Made by a program: the position numbers and the translations under genes
Notes under the pieces: model-generated
Database searches by the model: none
What the model was told of the DNA's origin: nothing
What the model saw: the letters and a program-made list of their open reading frames with translations, nothing else
Shown here: positions 1 through 8,102 of the stretch, in pieces
Position numbering within the stretch: the first letter of the stretch is position 1
How the letters are laid out: the number at the start of each line of letters is the position of its first letter
Source: Methanolobus mangrovi
GTDB taxonomy: Archaea > Halobacteriota > Methanosarcinia > Methanosarcinales > Methanosarcinaceae
DNA length: 64,000 bases
NCBI RefSeq assembly: GCF_031312535.1
Contig: NZ_CP133594.1
Span: forward strand, 2,089,934 to 2,153,933
Direction of reading: 5' to 3'

Positions 1-168
1 GTTCCAGAACCGGATCTGATTAGAAGCAGGCTTGCAAAAGAATACAACTGGCAGGTTTCGATAACCCAGAATCCTCATGGTTTGCGTCTTGTAATAATGC
101 CTCATGTAACTATTGAGATGATAGATTCTTTTGTGCAGGATCTGAAACAGGTTCTTCAGACAATTTAG
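1..168 (+). CDS. mfnA: C-terminal fragment, probable MfnA (tyrosine/aspartate decarboxylase)
   Basis: The window opens inside a gene; 55 codons in frame 1 run to a TAG. The tail carries a VIMPHVT segment followed by a helix with DSFVQDLKQVL, which resembles the end of archaeal PLP-dependent MfnA decarboxylases. Those enzymes make tyramine for methanofuran and, in some lineages, beta-alanine for coenzyme A. The PLP-binding lysine and the rest of the protein lie upstream of the window, so the call rests on the tail alone; another group II decarboxylase is possible. A strong hairpin follows the stop. Confidence 0.55.
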   Translation, partial: VPEPDLIRSRLAKEYNWQVSITQNPHGLRLVIMPHVTIEMIDSFVQDLKQVLQTI

Positions 169-192
169 GCACTTGACTTTTTTAAAATCCAT

Positions 193-217
193 ATTTGATT
201 TTTTCCCAAAATCAAAT
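193..217 (+). terminator. Hairpin terminator after the mfnA-like gene
   Basis: A perfect 10-bp inverted repeat (arms 193-202 and 208-217, loop TTCCC) follows the TAG at 166-168. A T-run at 179-184 lies between stop and hairpin, and the left arm itself ends in T residues. A hairpin plus U-tract just after a stop codon fits transcript termination. Confidence 0.55.
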
Positions 218-230
218 AAAACAAAGCAAC

Positions 231-313
231 AGAAAAAGAAAAGTGAGGGGATAAGGCTTGATGGCACCTAGCCTTGAAGCGTGTAAGGCGTGTGTTCATC
301 TAGCCTGTCTTAA
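231..313 (-). ncRNA. Candidate small structured RNA (minus strand)
   Basis: This stretch is clearly richer in G and C than the AT-rich sequence around it and holds no open frame of note. Read on the minus strand it starts about 25 nt downstream of a TATA element (333-344). It can fold into a hairpin with perfect 6-bp arms AAGGCT/AGCCTT (plus-strand 253-258 and 270-275) and a second short AGGC/GCCT pairing. It ends in a pyrimidine/U-rich tract (complement of 231-245). The function is unknown and I see no convincing C/D or H/ACA box set. It could also be an unusual leader. Confidence 0.3.
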
Positions 314-332
314 TCTAAAATAGACTTTTTTT

Positions 333-344
333 ACATATACTCTT
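333..344 (-). promoter_or_regulatory. TATA/BRE-like promoter element, minus orientation
   Basis: The plus-strand 12-mer acatatactctt (minus strand AAGAGTATATGT) is identical to the element upstream of ftr at 6363-6374. Nothing annotated on the minus strand follows, so it is the basis for proposing a small RNA here. Confidence 0.4.
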
Positions 345-445
345 AAGCCAAGCGGGGTGAAAGTATTCTATACGTATCATTCTATGGATTTAACTTTGAA
401 CAAAAATGAGATAAAGATAAATATGAATGCATCCAACATGTTCTC

Positions 446-1537
446 ATGAATACTTCATTGAAGATTGGAAGCATCATGGGAATACCTATTAAGCTCCATA
501 TTACTTTTTTACTGATACTTCCCGTTTTTGCTCTTGTGTTTGCTACAAATCCGCAACCATATGGTTTTGCGGATGTCGGGTCGGCTACTGAAAGTTATGC
601 CCTGTCGCTTTTAACAACGATACTGTTATTTGCCTGTATCCTGCTCCATGAATTGGGTCATTCTTACATAGCTAAGAGTTATGGCGTTGAGATCAAGGAC
701 ATAACCCTGTTGCTATTCGGCGGAGTGTCTTCCATGGAAGAGATTCCAAGGGATCCATCCCAGGAATTCAAGATGGCGTTTGCCGGACCTCTGGTTAGCC
801 TTATCATAGGTTTTAGTCTTCTTGCATTGCACCTGGTGGCAATTTCATTCATTCCATCATACAGTAATACTTCAATTTACCTGATGGTGGGAATTCTGGC
901 TTCTATTAATATAGTACTGGCAGTTTTCAATTTGATCCCGGCCTTTCCAATGGATGGAGGAAGACTTCTTCGTGCCTGGTACGCAAAAAGAATGAGCTAT
1001 GTAAAAGCCACTCATTATGCCGCTTACTTTGGTAAGATGTTCGCTTTTATTATGGGTATCATCGGATTACTATGGAATCCATGGCTTATTATGATTGCAT
1101 TTTTTGTTTATATCGGTGCATCCGAAGAGGATAAATCAACAACTGTTACCGTAAGCCTTGAAAAATATAAAGTTTCAGAAGTAATGTCAAAAGAAGTGAT
1201 TTCCGTTACTCCTGAAATGACAGTTGAGGATCTCTCACATTTCATGTTCGAGAATAAACATCTGGGATATCCTGTTATCAAGGGCAATTCTTTAAAAGGG
1301 ATTGTGACCTTTACAGACATACGTAATGTTCTTCCGCATGAGCGCTATGCAACCCTTGTATCCGATGTCATGACAAAGGATGTTATCTCATTACCTTCAA
1401 ATTCAAATGCTGCGGAAGCATTCAAAATAATGACTGTCAATAATATAGGGCGTGTTCTGGTAACAGATAATGACACTGTAAAAGGTATCCTTTCCAGGAC
1501 AGATCTCATGCGATTATTGATGTTAGCGAATGAGTAG
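446..1537 (+). CDS. Site-2 protease (M50 metalloprotease) with CBS pair
   Basis: Membrane-embedded zinc protease of the SpoIVFB-like branch of M50 that cuts substrates within the membrane. The HELGH zinc motif is at residues 68-72 and the second motif, with PMDGG, ends at about 172; D170 is the likely third ligand. Several hydrophobic segments span residues 15-220. Two CBS motifs fill the C-terminal 120 residues, the standard layout for CBS-type site-2 proteases, and probably bind an adenine nucleotide to regulate activity. An AT-rich TATA-like stretch (about 413-425) lies some 26 nt before the ATG and there is no SD, so a leaderless transcript is likely. The stop overlaps the next gene by 8 nt. 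Confidence 0.9.
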   Translation: MNTSLKIGSIMGIPIKLHITFLLILPVFALVFATNPQPYGFADVGSATESYALSLLTTILLFACILLHELGHSYIAKSYGVEIKDITLLLFGGVSSMEEIPRDPSQEFKMAFAGPLVSLIIGFSLLALHLVAISFIPSYSNTSIYLMVGILASINIVLAVFNLIPAFPMDGGRLLRAWYAKRMSYVKATHYAAYFGKMFAFIMGIIGLLWNPWLIMIAFFVYIGASEEDKSTTVTVSLEKYKVSEVMSKEVISVTPEMTVEDLSHFMFENKHLGYPVIKGNSLKGIVTFTDIRNVLPHERYATLVSDVMTKDVISLPSNSNAAEAFKIMTVNNIGRVLVTDNDTVKGILSRTDLMRLLMLANE

Positions 1538-2975
1538 TTCTAGTAGTCTTAAAAGAGGATCTACATTGAAACATGATAATTTGAGTGATTCACAGGAGAA
1601 CATTTCCGTTTACGATTACAACACCACAGGTGGTAATCTTTATTCGGAAGAAAATCCTGGGAATTCATCATTTTCAAACTCGGGACCAACTGAGATTGAA
1701 GTGATAAAAGAGTTTATAGAACCTGAGAAACCATCTTTAGGTTCCGGTTCTGAAGATACTGAAAAACCTAGCGAGATAATACTTGTAGGGACAGCTCACG
1801 TATCCGAAAAGAGTGTCAGAGAAGTAAATGCAGCTATTGAAAGGGAAAAACCGGACATAGTTGCTGTTGAACTTTGCAGGCCCAGATACGAGGCCATAAA
1901 AGGTAATGTCAAGAACGCTGACATACCTGTAAAGGAGCTTCTTAAGGAAGGAAAGGTCTATTTCTATCTTGTTCACATGCTGCTGGCACATATCCAGAAA
2001 AAATTTGCTGATGACATGGGTGTGCAGCCAGGTGCAGAGATGATCAGTGCCATTGAGGCTGCAGAAGCAAGTGGTGCACAGGTCCTTCTTATTGACAGGG
2101 ATGTTCAGATCACTTTGCAGCGTTTCTGGAGCAAGATGGGTTTCATTGAAAAAATGAAAATGCTTGCAGGTCTTATAGCTGCAGTTCTTGGTATTGGTGG
2201 TACCAAAGATATCGATATGGATACAATCACCAACCAGGACATGGTTTCCATGCTTGTGGAAGAGTTCAGGGATTCATCACCGAATGCTGTTAAGGTCCTT
2301 ATCGATGAAAGGGACGCATACATGGCAAACAATCTTGTAAGGGCTGCTGCCGGTGGTAATAAAAAGATAGTCGCTGTTGTAGGAGCGGGCCACAGAGCAG
2401 GCATCCAGCATTATCTTGAAAATCCAAAAACTATCCCACAGGTGAGTTATTCAGCAGAAGCCCCAAAAAAGCGATTCAGTATAATGAAATTATTCGGAGT
2501 CGTTGTTGTAGCTATTGCTCTTGGAACCTTTGGATTGCTGATTCTGTCAGGAGTCCCTCTTAAGACTCTGGGTATCGCTTTTGCCTGGTGGTTCATCATA
2601 AACGGAGTGCTCAGCGCTGCCGGAGCTATTATTGCAAGAGGCCATCCGTATTCCGTGCTCACTGCATTCTCAGTTGCATGGTTAACTTCCCTGAACCCGA
2701 TGATGGCAGCAGGATGGTTTGCAGGTCTTACAGAAGCTAAATACCGCAGTCCAACTACCGATGATTTCAAGGAACTGGTAGAGATAGAGACAACTGAAGA
2801 CATGATGAAGAACAATCTCTTCCGTGTCGTAATGGTTGCAGCTCTTGCAAATCTTGGAAGTATGATAGGCACTTTCATTGGAGTCTATGTCATGCTTCAG
2901 GTCACAGGAATTGATCCTCAGGAACTGATAAGGAATGGGGTCAGTGCCGGACTTGCAGCTATTGGAATGGGATAA
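1530..2975 (+). CDS. TraB/PrgY-family membrane protein
   Basis: Belongs to the TraB (pheromone shutdown) family, a distant relative of gumN/Tiki proteases. The conserved core starts near residue 84 with ILVGTAHVS and VAVELCRPR, and a second motif VVGAGHRAGI lies near residue 285. The last 150 residues contain several transmembrane segments. The first 75 residues are polar, serine/asparagine-rich and probably disordered. Its ATG overlaps the end of the M50 protease gene, so the two are probably translationally coupled. Bacterial TraB proteins lower pheromone levels; the archaeal role is unknown, though a membrane-protease function is plausible. Confidence 0.85.
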   Translation: MSSSSSLKRGSTLKHDNLSDSQENISVYDYNTTGGNLYSEENPGNSSFSNSGPTEIEVIKEFIEPEKPSLGSGSEDTEKPSEIILVGTAHVSEKSVREVNAAIEREKPDIVAVELCRPRYEAIKGNVKNADIPVKELLKEGKVYFYLVHMLLAHIQKKFADDMGVQPGAEMISAIEAAEASGAQVLLIDRDVQITLQRFWSKMGFIEKMKMLAGLIAAVLGIGGTKDIDMDTITNQDMVSMLVEEFRDSSPNAVKVLIDERDAYMANNLVRAAAGGNKKIVAVVGAGHRAGIQHYLENPKTIPQVSYSAEAPKKRFSIMKLFGVVVVAIALGTFGLLILSGVPLKTLGIAFAWWFIINGVLSAAGAIIARGHPYSVLTAFSVAWLTSLNPMMAAGWFAGLTEAKYRSPTTDDFKELVEIETTEDMMKNNLFRVVMVAALANLGSMIGTFIGVYVMLQVTGIDPQELIRNGVSAGLAAIGMG

Positions 2976-2998
2976 GATAAAATAAAAAGATATTGAAA

Positions 2999-3050
2999 AT
3001 CTCTGTTGGCGCCGGAATAGAGTAGTTACAAGATGGCGTTTAACAGAGAT
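2999..3050. terminator. Inverted repeat between convergent traB-like and sod genes
   Basis: Arms ATCTCTGTT (2999-3007) and AACAGAGAT (3042-3050) are perfectly complementary, with additional GGCG/CGCC pairing inside. It sits in the 83-nt gap between two converging genes, so it probably ends transcripts from both sides. Confidence 0.5.
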
Positions 3051-3058
3051 ATCAGATA

Positions 3059-3682
3059 TCATTCCATACTAAAGTTGTAGACTTTCACGAACCACTTGTT
3101 TATTTCTTCCCAGTCGACTATGTTCCAGAAGGCATCTATGAATTTTCCCCTCTCATTCTTGTAGTCCAGATAGTAGGCATGTTCCCATACATCTATATCC
3201 ATAATTATTGGGAAATCCGGTGTCACATTCGTATTGTGCTTTTCTATCTGTACGATACCGAGTCTTTTAGTGTCATTGCAGAAGGTCACTGCTGCCCAGC
3301 CTGAACCCTCAACACTTGATGCAACTTTGGTAAATTCACTCTTGAACCTTTCAAAGGTTCCGAAGTTTTCCTTTATAGCATCATATAGTTCGCCTACAGG
3401 TTCCTCACTTGCTTTTTCTGCAGGAGTCATCTCCCACCAGAAATAACTGTGAAGTACATGTCCACCAAGATTGAATGATAACGATTTTGCAGCTGTTTTA
3501 GAATCATATTCTGTTCCGTCTTCTACTGCCTTATCCATCATTTGCAATAACGAGTTTACGTTATTGACATAGGATTGATGATGCTTTTCATAATGTATGC
3601 GTAGTTGTTCTTCTGAAATATATGGTTCCAGGTCTGCATAACCATATTTCAGTTCAGGTAATTTATACAATTCTTTAGTCAT
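3059..3682 (-). CDS. sod: Superoxide dismutase (Fe/Mn family)
   Basis: Cytoplasmic enzyme that dismutes superoxide to peroxide and oxygen. The 207-residue length is normal. The four metal ligands are recognisable: H30 in HYEKHH, H78 in HVLHSYFWW, D164 and H168 in DVWEHAYYLDY. The choice between iron and manganese cannot be settled by eye. A GGGAGG SD lies just before the ATG. It is monocistronic, with a bidirectional hairpin past its 3' end. Presence in a strict anaerobe indicates defence against oxygen exposure. Confidence 0.95.
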   Translation of the reverse strand: MTKELYKLPELKYGYADLEPYISEEQLRIHYEKHHQSYVNNVNSLLQMMDKAVEDGTEYDSKTAAKSLSFNLGGHVLHSYFWWEMTPAEKASEEPVGELYDAIKENFGTFERFKSEFTKVASSVEGSGWAAVTFCNDTKRLGIVQIEKHNTNVTPDFPIIMDIDVWEHAYYLDYKNERGKFIDAFWNIVDWEEINKWFVKVYNFSME

Positions 3683-3919
3683 ATTTCCTCCCGGTTTGTA
3701 AACTATTCAAAGCCAAAGCTAAGTTTAAAGTCTGCTACCTACTCTCCCTGCATATTTACAGAGAATCTATCTCCAAAACTACTCTGCACGGTATCTCCCC
3801 AGATACGCATTTCTGGTCATGATTTACGATTGTGCCACAATCAGAAATGCAGAATATAGTCCTTAAAGAATAATATCAGTATGAAAGATATAAACCTATG
3901 GAATTGAAAGAATCCTAGT

Positions 3920-5227
3920 TTATCTTGCATTTTTTTTAGATGATAGTTCCTCAAACTTGTCCGCAAGCCGATAGGATATATCAGAAAGATAAGCGGTTCC
4001 CCATGTAGCAGCAATGATCGCTCCGAACAGGTCGAACACAAGGTCCATCATAGTATCGCCTATCCCGTGCTGGGCCAGTATGGCATTGTAACCGAGACCT
4101 GAGGTCAGTTCATCACTAACGAACTCGATGATCTCCCAGATAACTCCCATTGCAAGTATGAATAGCAGGATGAAAAGAAAGAGAACTTTTGGTGGGATAT
4201 AGATCTCATCGGCATAGATATCGATAGCTCTTATAAGTGTATATCCTGCGGCCGCTACAACACAAGCTGATAAGGCGTGTGTGACATGGTCCCATCTTAT
4301 GATATTATCGTATAATGCAAAAGTCCCAAGTGAATGAAGGAAAATGGCAAGTGTAAGCCAGAGTACCAATCCTGTATCAATAGGGATATTGTATTTACGT
4401 GTGATAATATTCGGTACAAAAGTGAGAGCCAGTCCTGTGGTTGCATTCACGGCAGTGGACAGGTCCTTTAGCAAAATACCTGCTATCACTAATATGAAAA
4501 GAACTATCTGCATCATCCTCATTGCTATTTTTTGCTTCTCATCAGAAATTCCAAGTAACTTGCGTATAGGTGCAGGAGGTCTGGATGTAACGTAATTTGT
4601 CTCTTCTTGAGATATCAGAACAGGAACTTCGATACTGCCAGCATGTTTGTCTGATCTGAAATACCAGCCGAATATGAGTCCGGCAACGATACCCGCTATC
4701 ATGGCATAGATGAATTCATGCATCACAGCATTATTTATAGTGTCAGGTGTCCTTCCATTCAGGATATAAACAGTTCCCAGATTCATGTCCAATAGCCATT
4801 GTAGCAAATGCCAGAGGCCTGATATCGCAAGTGTCACGATAACCACAAGAAGTATGGCAAATCTGTAATTCATTTTTACTGAAGTGAACCAGTTGATCTC
4901 AGCCCCAAGCAGTAGTGCAATGGTAGCCATTGAAAGGTAAAATGGAATACTGGTTGCAAAGAAAAACCAGGCTGTTGTACTTCCTACAATGGGTATGATC
5001 GCTAATAGTATGAAATACCACGAAGGCATAACCGAGAGCTTACGCATTATAATTGCGGGAGCGATGATGATAGAGATAACGAAAACAATAAGGATGAACC
5101 AGATGAGCCTGCCGTAGATCAGGTTCCCAATACCCAGCAGGGAAAGCAGTAATACCATTGCCCATCCGGCAAATGCATTAATTGGTGTGTTCTTTAGAAG
5201 CCTGCTGAGTTTGTCTATTGGTTCCAT
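3920..5227 (-). CDS. Polytopic membrane protein with YjdF/DUF2238-like C-terminal half
   Basis: A 435-residue protein with about ten hydrophobic segments. The C-terminal 180 residues carry the pattern LYDNIIRWDHVTHALS, then a WEIIEF segment and GDTMMDLVFDLFGA, which resembles the YjdF/DUF2238 membrane family. The N-terminal half is a separate set of transmembrane helices. The biochemical role is unknown. An AGGATG SD precedes the ATG. The gene lies between sod and ftr without obvious coupling to either. Confidence 0.7.
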   Translation of the reverse strand: MEPIDKLSRLLKNTPINAFAGWAMVLLLSLLGIGNLIYGRLIWFILIVFVISIIIAPAIIMRKLSVMPSWYFILLAIIPIVGSTTAWFFFATSIPFYLSMATIALLLGAEINWFTSVKMNYRFAILLVVIVTLAISGLWHLLQWLLDMNLGTVYILNGRTPDTINNAVMHEFIYAMIAGIVAGLIFGWYFRSDKHAGSIEVPVLISQEETNYVTSRPPAPIRKLLGISDEKQKIAMRMMQIVLFILVIAGILLKDLSTAVNATTGLALTFVPNIITRKYNIPIDTGLVLWLTLAIFLHSLGTFALYDNIIRWDHVTHALSACVVAAAGYTLIRAIDIYADEIYIPPKVLFLFILLFILAMGVIWEIIEFVSDELTSGLGYNAILAQHGIGDTMMDLVFDLFGAIIAATWGTAYLSDISYRLADKFEELSSKKNAR

Positions 5228-5358
5228 ATTGCATCCTGTGATAGAATTCAGCTATTATTCAGCTCTTCCAGAATATTATGGATGTTGCTCTCAGATAATC
5301 CTGCATTCCTGTCATATCTATTGAGATTTATTCAAATCATTTAAGAAAAAGTATGTGG

Positions 5359-5378
5359 ATAAAAAAAGAAGAAAAAGA
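5359..5378 (-). terminator. U-tract terminator after ftr
   Basis: Read on the minus strand this is a pyrimidine tract with T5, CTTC and T7, starting 7 nt past the ftr stop. No hairpin is needed; archaeal RNA polymerase with the FttA/aCPSF1 factor ends transcripts at such tracts. The same 20 bases occur at 37279-37298 after porB. Confidence 0.6.
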
Positions 5379-5385
5379 AAGAACC

Positions 5386-6279
5386 TTAACAAAGGTCTTT
5401 CAGGTGGAACTGGTACTTACCGAGCTTTCCGCCGTAGTTTCCTGCGGTGATCTTTGATACACCAGGAACTGCGACAGCTGCATCGATACCTGCCTTCATT
5501 GCCCTCTGGATAGCATCCTCGTCAAGACCGTTGATGACAAGCTCGTAAACTGCCTTTACGCCTTCTGGGATCTCGGTGCCTTCGACCTTGTCCCTGATGG
5601 ATGGGCAGAACTTCTCGTTTGCAGTTGCCTTCATGAACTTGTAGTTGTTGAAACCTGCTTTGGAGCCACTAGCAACTATTCCGCCTGGGAATGGAGTGAT
5701 AGTACCGTCAAGGTCCTTGATAGCATCTACTGCGACTTCTGCTGCTGTGAGTGCTGTCATCTGGCTGTCACCGAAAATAAAGAAGTTACCGCCTGCGATA
5801 CCTGCAACAGCGCCGATGTTTTCTTCTACAAGGAAGTCACCCTCCATGATTGGAACACTGTGCATCTTGCGGCCATCGATCTCAGTCTCGGATTCCATTC
5901 CGTCACCGAAGAACTTCAATTTGAAGCCTACGTTGAACTGCTTCTCAGCATCTGGAAGTCCATTGAAAACAGCTGTTGTTGGAGCTGTAAGTATGCACTG
6001 TCCGATACGCTCAAGTAACTGGTGTTCGAGTGCTTCGTATCCGAAGGTGCAGATCTGGATGTAAACACCAGGTCTTCCGTCAGGTGTCTCGTCAGGACCA
6101 ACGAACTTTTCAATACCTGCTTCTGCAGGGCACATAATAACAGATGTTCCGAATCCGGTTGCTTCAAGTGCAGCTACCTCAGCCCAGTGTTTTGTTGCTG
6201 CTGTAATGAGCACTCTTGCTATTTTGATTGGAAACGCTTCTGCAAAAGTATCTTCGATTTCTACTCCATTGATATCCAT
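5386..6279 (-). CDS. ftr: Formylmethanofuran:tetrahydromethanopterin formyltransferase
   Basis: Cytoplasmic enzyme moving the formyl group between formylmethanofuran and tetrahydromethano(sarcina)pterin. It serves CO2 reduction, or, running in reverse, methyl oxidation during methylotrophic growth. The full-length 297-residue sequence matches the Ftr family throughout, including an N-terminal ARVLITA segment, [12 protein letters not shown] in the middle and the end [11 protein letters not shown]. An AAGGGA SD precedes the ATG. A TATA element at 6363-6374 implies a leader of about 60 nt, and a poly-U terminator follows. It stands alone, as is usual in Methanosarcinaceae. Confidence 0.97.
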   Translation of the reverse strand: MDINGVEIEDTFAEAFPIKIARVLITAATKHWAEVAALEATGFGTSVIMCPAEAGIEKFVGPDETPDGRPGVYIQICTFGYEALEHQLLERIGQCILTAPTTAVFNGLPDAEKQFNVGFKLKFFGDGMESETEIDGRKMHSVPIMEGDFLVEENIGAVAGIAGGNFFIFGDSQMTALTAAEVAVDAIKDLDGTITPFPGGIVASGSKAGFNNYKFMKATANEKFCPSIRDKVEGTEIPEGVKAVYELVINGLDEDAIQRAMKAGIDAAVAVPGVSKITAGNYGGKLGKYQFHLKDLC

Positions 6280-6362
6280 AATAATCCCTTGCCTTAAATT
6301 GAAACTGTAGTTCTGAATCTGTTACATGCGTAACTATAGCTTTAATAGAAGACGATTACAAT

Positions 6363-6374
6363 ACATATACTCTT
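6363..6374 (-). promoter_or_regulatory. TATA/BRE element of ftr
   Basis: Minus-strand AAGAGTATATGT, about 85 nt before the ftr ATG. It is identical over 12 bases to the orphan element at 333-344. Confidence 0.5.
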
Positions 6375-6385
6375 CGAAAAGGAGC

Positions 6386-8062
6386 CTATCTTCCACCTGA
6401 CTTACGATATGTCTTATCAAAAAGTGCATACATTTCCGTATCTATTTCCCTGTACTTGCCAATTTCAAATATAGCCTCATTTACCATGACGGAGATAGAT
6501 TCGATATTAGAAAGGTTTGCAAAGCTCTTAGAAGAACTTGCGGTGGATTCAACCATCTGCTCTTTGATGGAAATCTCACAGACCTCAAGTATTGCGTTGA
6601 TAGCATGTGATGCCTGATCTTCATTATCTTCCTTTGCCGCGACTGTACAGAAATGCTCCATAACAGGAATTATTCCTGAAACCTTCTCATCAGAATGTTT
6701 TCTTGCGGCAACTACTCCGATATCCTTCAATGCTGCTGTCACATCAAGGATAGAATCTTTCCCGAAGATATCCCCTATCTCTTCCAAAGTTTCTATTACT
6801 TTATCAAGACATTCATGTCTTTTAAGATTCGGTGATTCCTGAACGGCTTTAATTCCAATGTCCCTTAATGCGTATATTATCAGTTTCTTAAGATGGTCCT
6901 GGTCTTTATTGTCCACGGTCCTTGCCACTTCCAGAAGAACCTGTCTGATATTACCCAGAGTGGCAGTATCCTTGTTTGCCGCAGCATCAAGAGCTATTTT
7001 CTTCAGCAGGATAACTGACCTTTCAGTAGGGTCCAACATATCATTTTTTGCAGATGTAGTTCCAATATCACCGCTTGCTATTGCAAGTTTATGCAGGGGA
7101 GTGGATACCACTTTGTTTGTGACAATGTTAAAAAGGTCCTTTGGGTTTTTTGAGCGTTTTATCAATGTCAGTTTATCCAGTTGTGGGAAATACTCTCTTT
7201 CCCTGTGCATTTCAAAAAAGCTGGTCATGCTGTCTATGGTCTGCAATGTGAAACTTTCCATACCAGCCTTAGCACACTGATTTCCAACAGAACCAAAAGC
7301 ATCTATAACTTCCATCATTGCAAACCTGTCTTTTTCATCTTCTGCAAGGATAGCTAACTTGTAAAGATGCATATTGATGCGTTTTATGATGAGGTTCTTG
7401 TTTCCGCTTGCAGCCAGAACCTTAGAGCATATTTCAGGGATTTTTCTTATTCCTATAGTTGCAACGAAGTCATCGTTATTCCTGACAGCTCCGCGTATGA
7501 TATCGATCACAGGTTGCAGCGGGTCGAGATTCTCTTTCCCTGCTTCCAGTTTCCTGTAACTTTCATTCATGTCATAGATCTGCAGGTCCTTGACAAATTT
7601 ATCATAATTATTCCTGACAGCCTCTGTTCTGAGATAGTCAGCTAAAAGGAAAGCCACTACTGAAAGGATAAAAGAATACACAAGCAACAGTATCATTCCT
7701 GTGGGCTTGAAAGTTCCCAGATAATGCATAATTGATGCTGCCAGGGCAAATGTCCCGATGGTATAGGAAAACATGTCAGTCAGGGCATCTTTTTTACCGG
7801 CCAGCCAAAGGCATGCAACCCAGATAGATCCGAAGCAGATCGCAAGAATGACATTGTTCCAGAAATAATCCATCTGCTTGTCAATGAGTAAAGTCGAAAT
7901 GAAGGCAAGCTGAATTACCAACGCACCAATAGCAAGGTCAGCTCCGACATCCCTGAGATTTATTTTCAGGTAATTCTTCACAAGGATGTTCGCAAGAAGG
8001 AAAAGTGATATTACACCACCTATCAGGGCTGTATCAATGATATCTGGTATCAGGATCTGCAT
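6386..8062 (-). CDS. Membrane protein with long helical-repeat cytoplasmic tail
   Basis: No family recognised. From the chosen start the first 170 residues form four to six transmembrane helices. The remaining 390 residues are soluble and almost entirely helical, with repeated units of 35-45 residues containing patterns such as LGNIRQVLLEVARTV and TLEEIGDIFG, suggestive of HEAT-like repeats. A longer frame reaches 8146 but runs into the ATPase gene. The ATG at 8062 is preferred because an AT-rich TATA-like stretch lies about 25-35 nt before it (8079-8100), and no SD is visible. It could be a membrane-anchored scaffold or sensor. Confidence 0.6.
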   Translation of the reverse strand: MQILIPDIIDTALIGGVISLFLLANILVKNYLKINLRDVGADLAIGALVIQLAFISTLLIDKQMDYFWNNVILAICFGSIWVACLWLAGKKDALTDMFSYTIGTFALAASIMHYLGTFKPTGMILLLVYSFILSVVAFLLADYLRTEAVRNNYDKFVKDLQIYDMNESYRKLEAGKENLDPLQPVIDIIRGAVRNNDDFVATIGIRKIPEICSKVLAASGNKNLIIKRINMHLYKLAILAEDEKDRFAMMEVIDAFGSVGNQCAKAGMESFTLQTIDSMTSFFEMHREREYFPQLDKLTLIKRSKNPKDLFNIVTNKVVSTPLHKLAIASGDIGTTSAKNDMLDPTERSVILLKKIALDAAANKDTATLGNIRQVLLEVARTVDNKDQDHLKKLIIYALRDIGIKAVQESPNLKRHECLDKVIETLEEIGDIFGKDSILDVTAALKDIGVVAARKHSDEKVSGIIPVMEHFCTVAAKEDNEDQASHAINAILEVCEISIKEQMVESTASSSKSFANLSNIESISVMVNEAIFEIGKYREIDTEMYALFDKTYRKSGGR

Positions 8063-8102
8063 GGGAATATATTGTACATGTTTATTTATATATATATTGA
8101 AA

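Noticed and set aside
245-315. tRNA-like or riboswitch-like sequence in the first intergenic region
   Set aside because: Short hairpins are present, but there is no cloverleaf, T-loop or recognised aptamer core; kept only as a small-RNA candidate.
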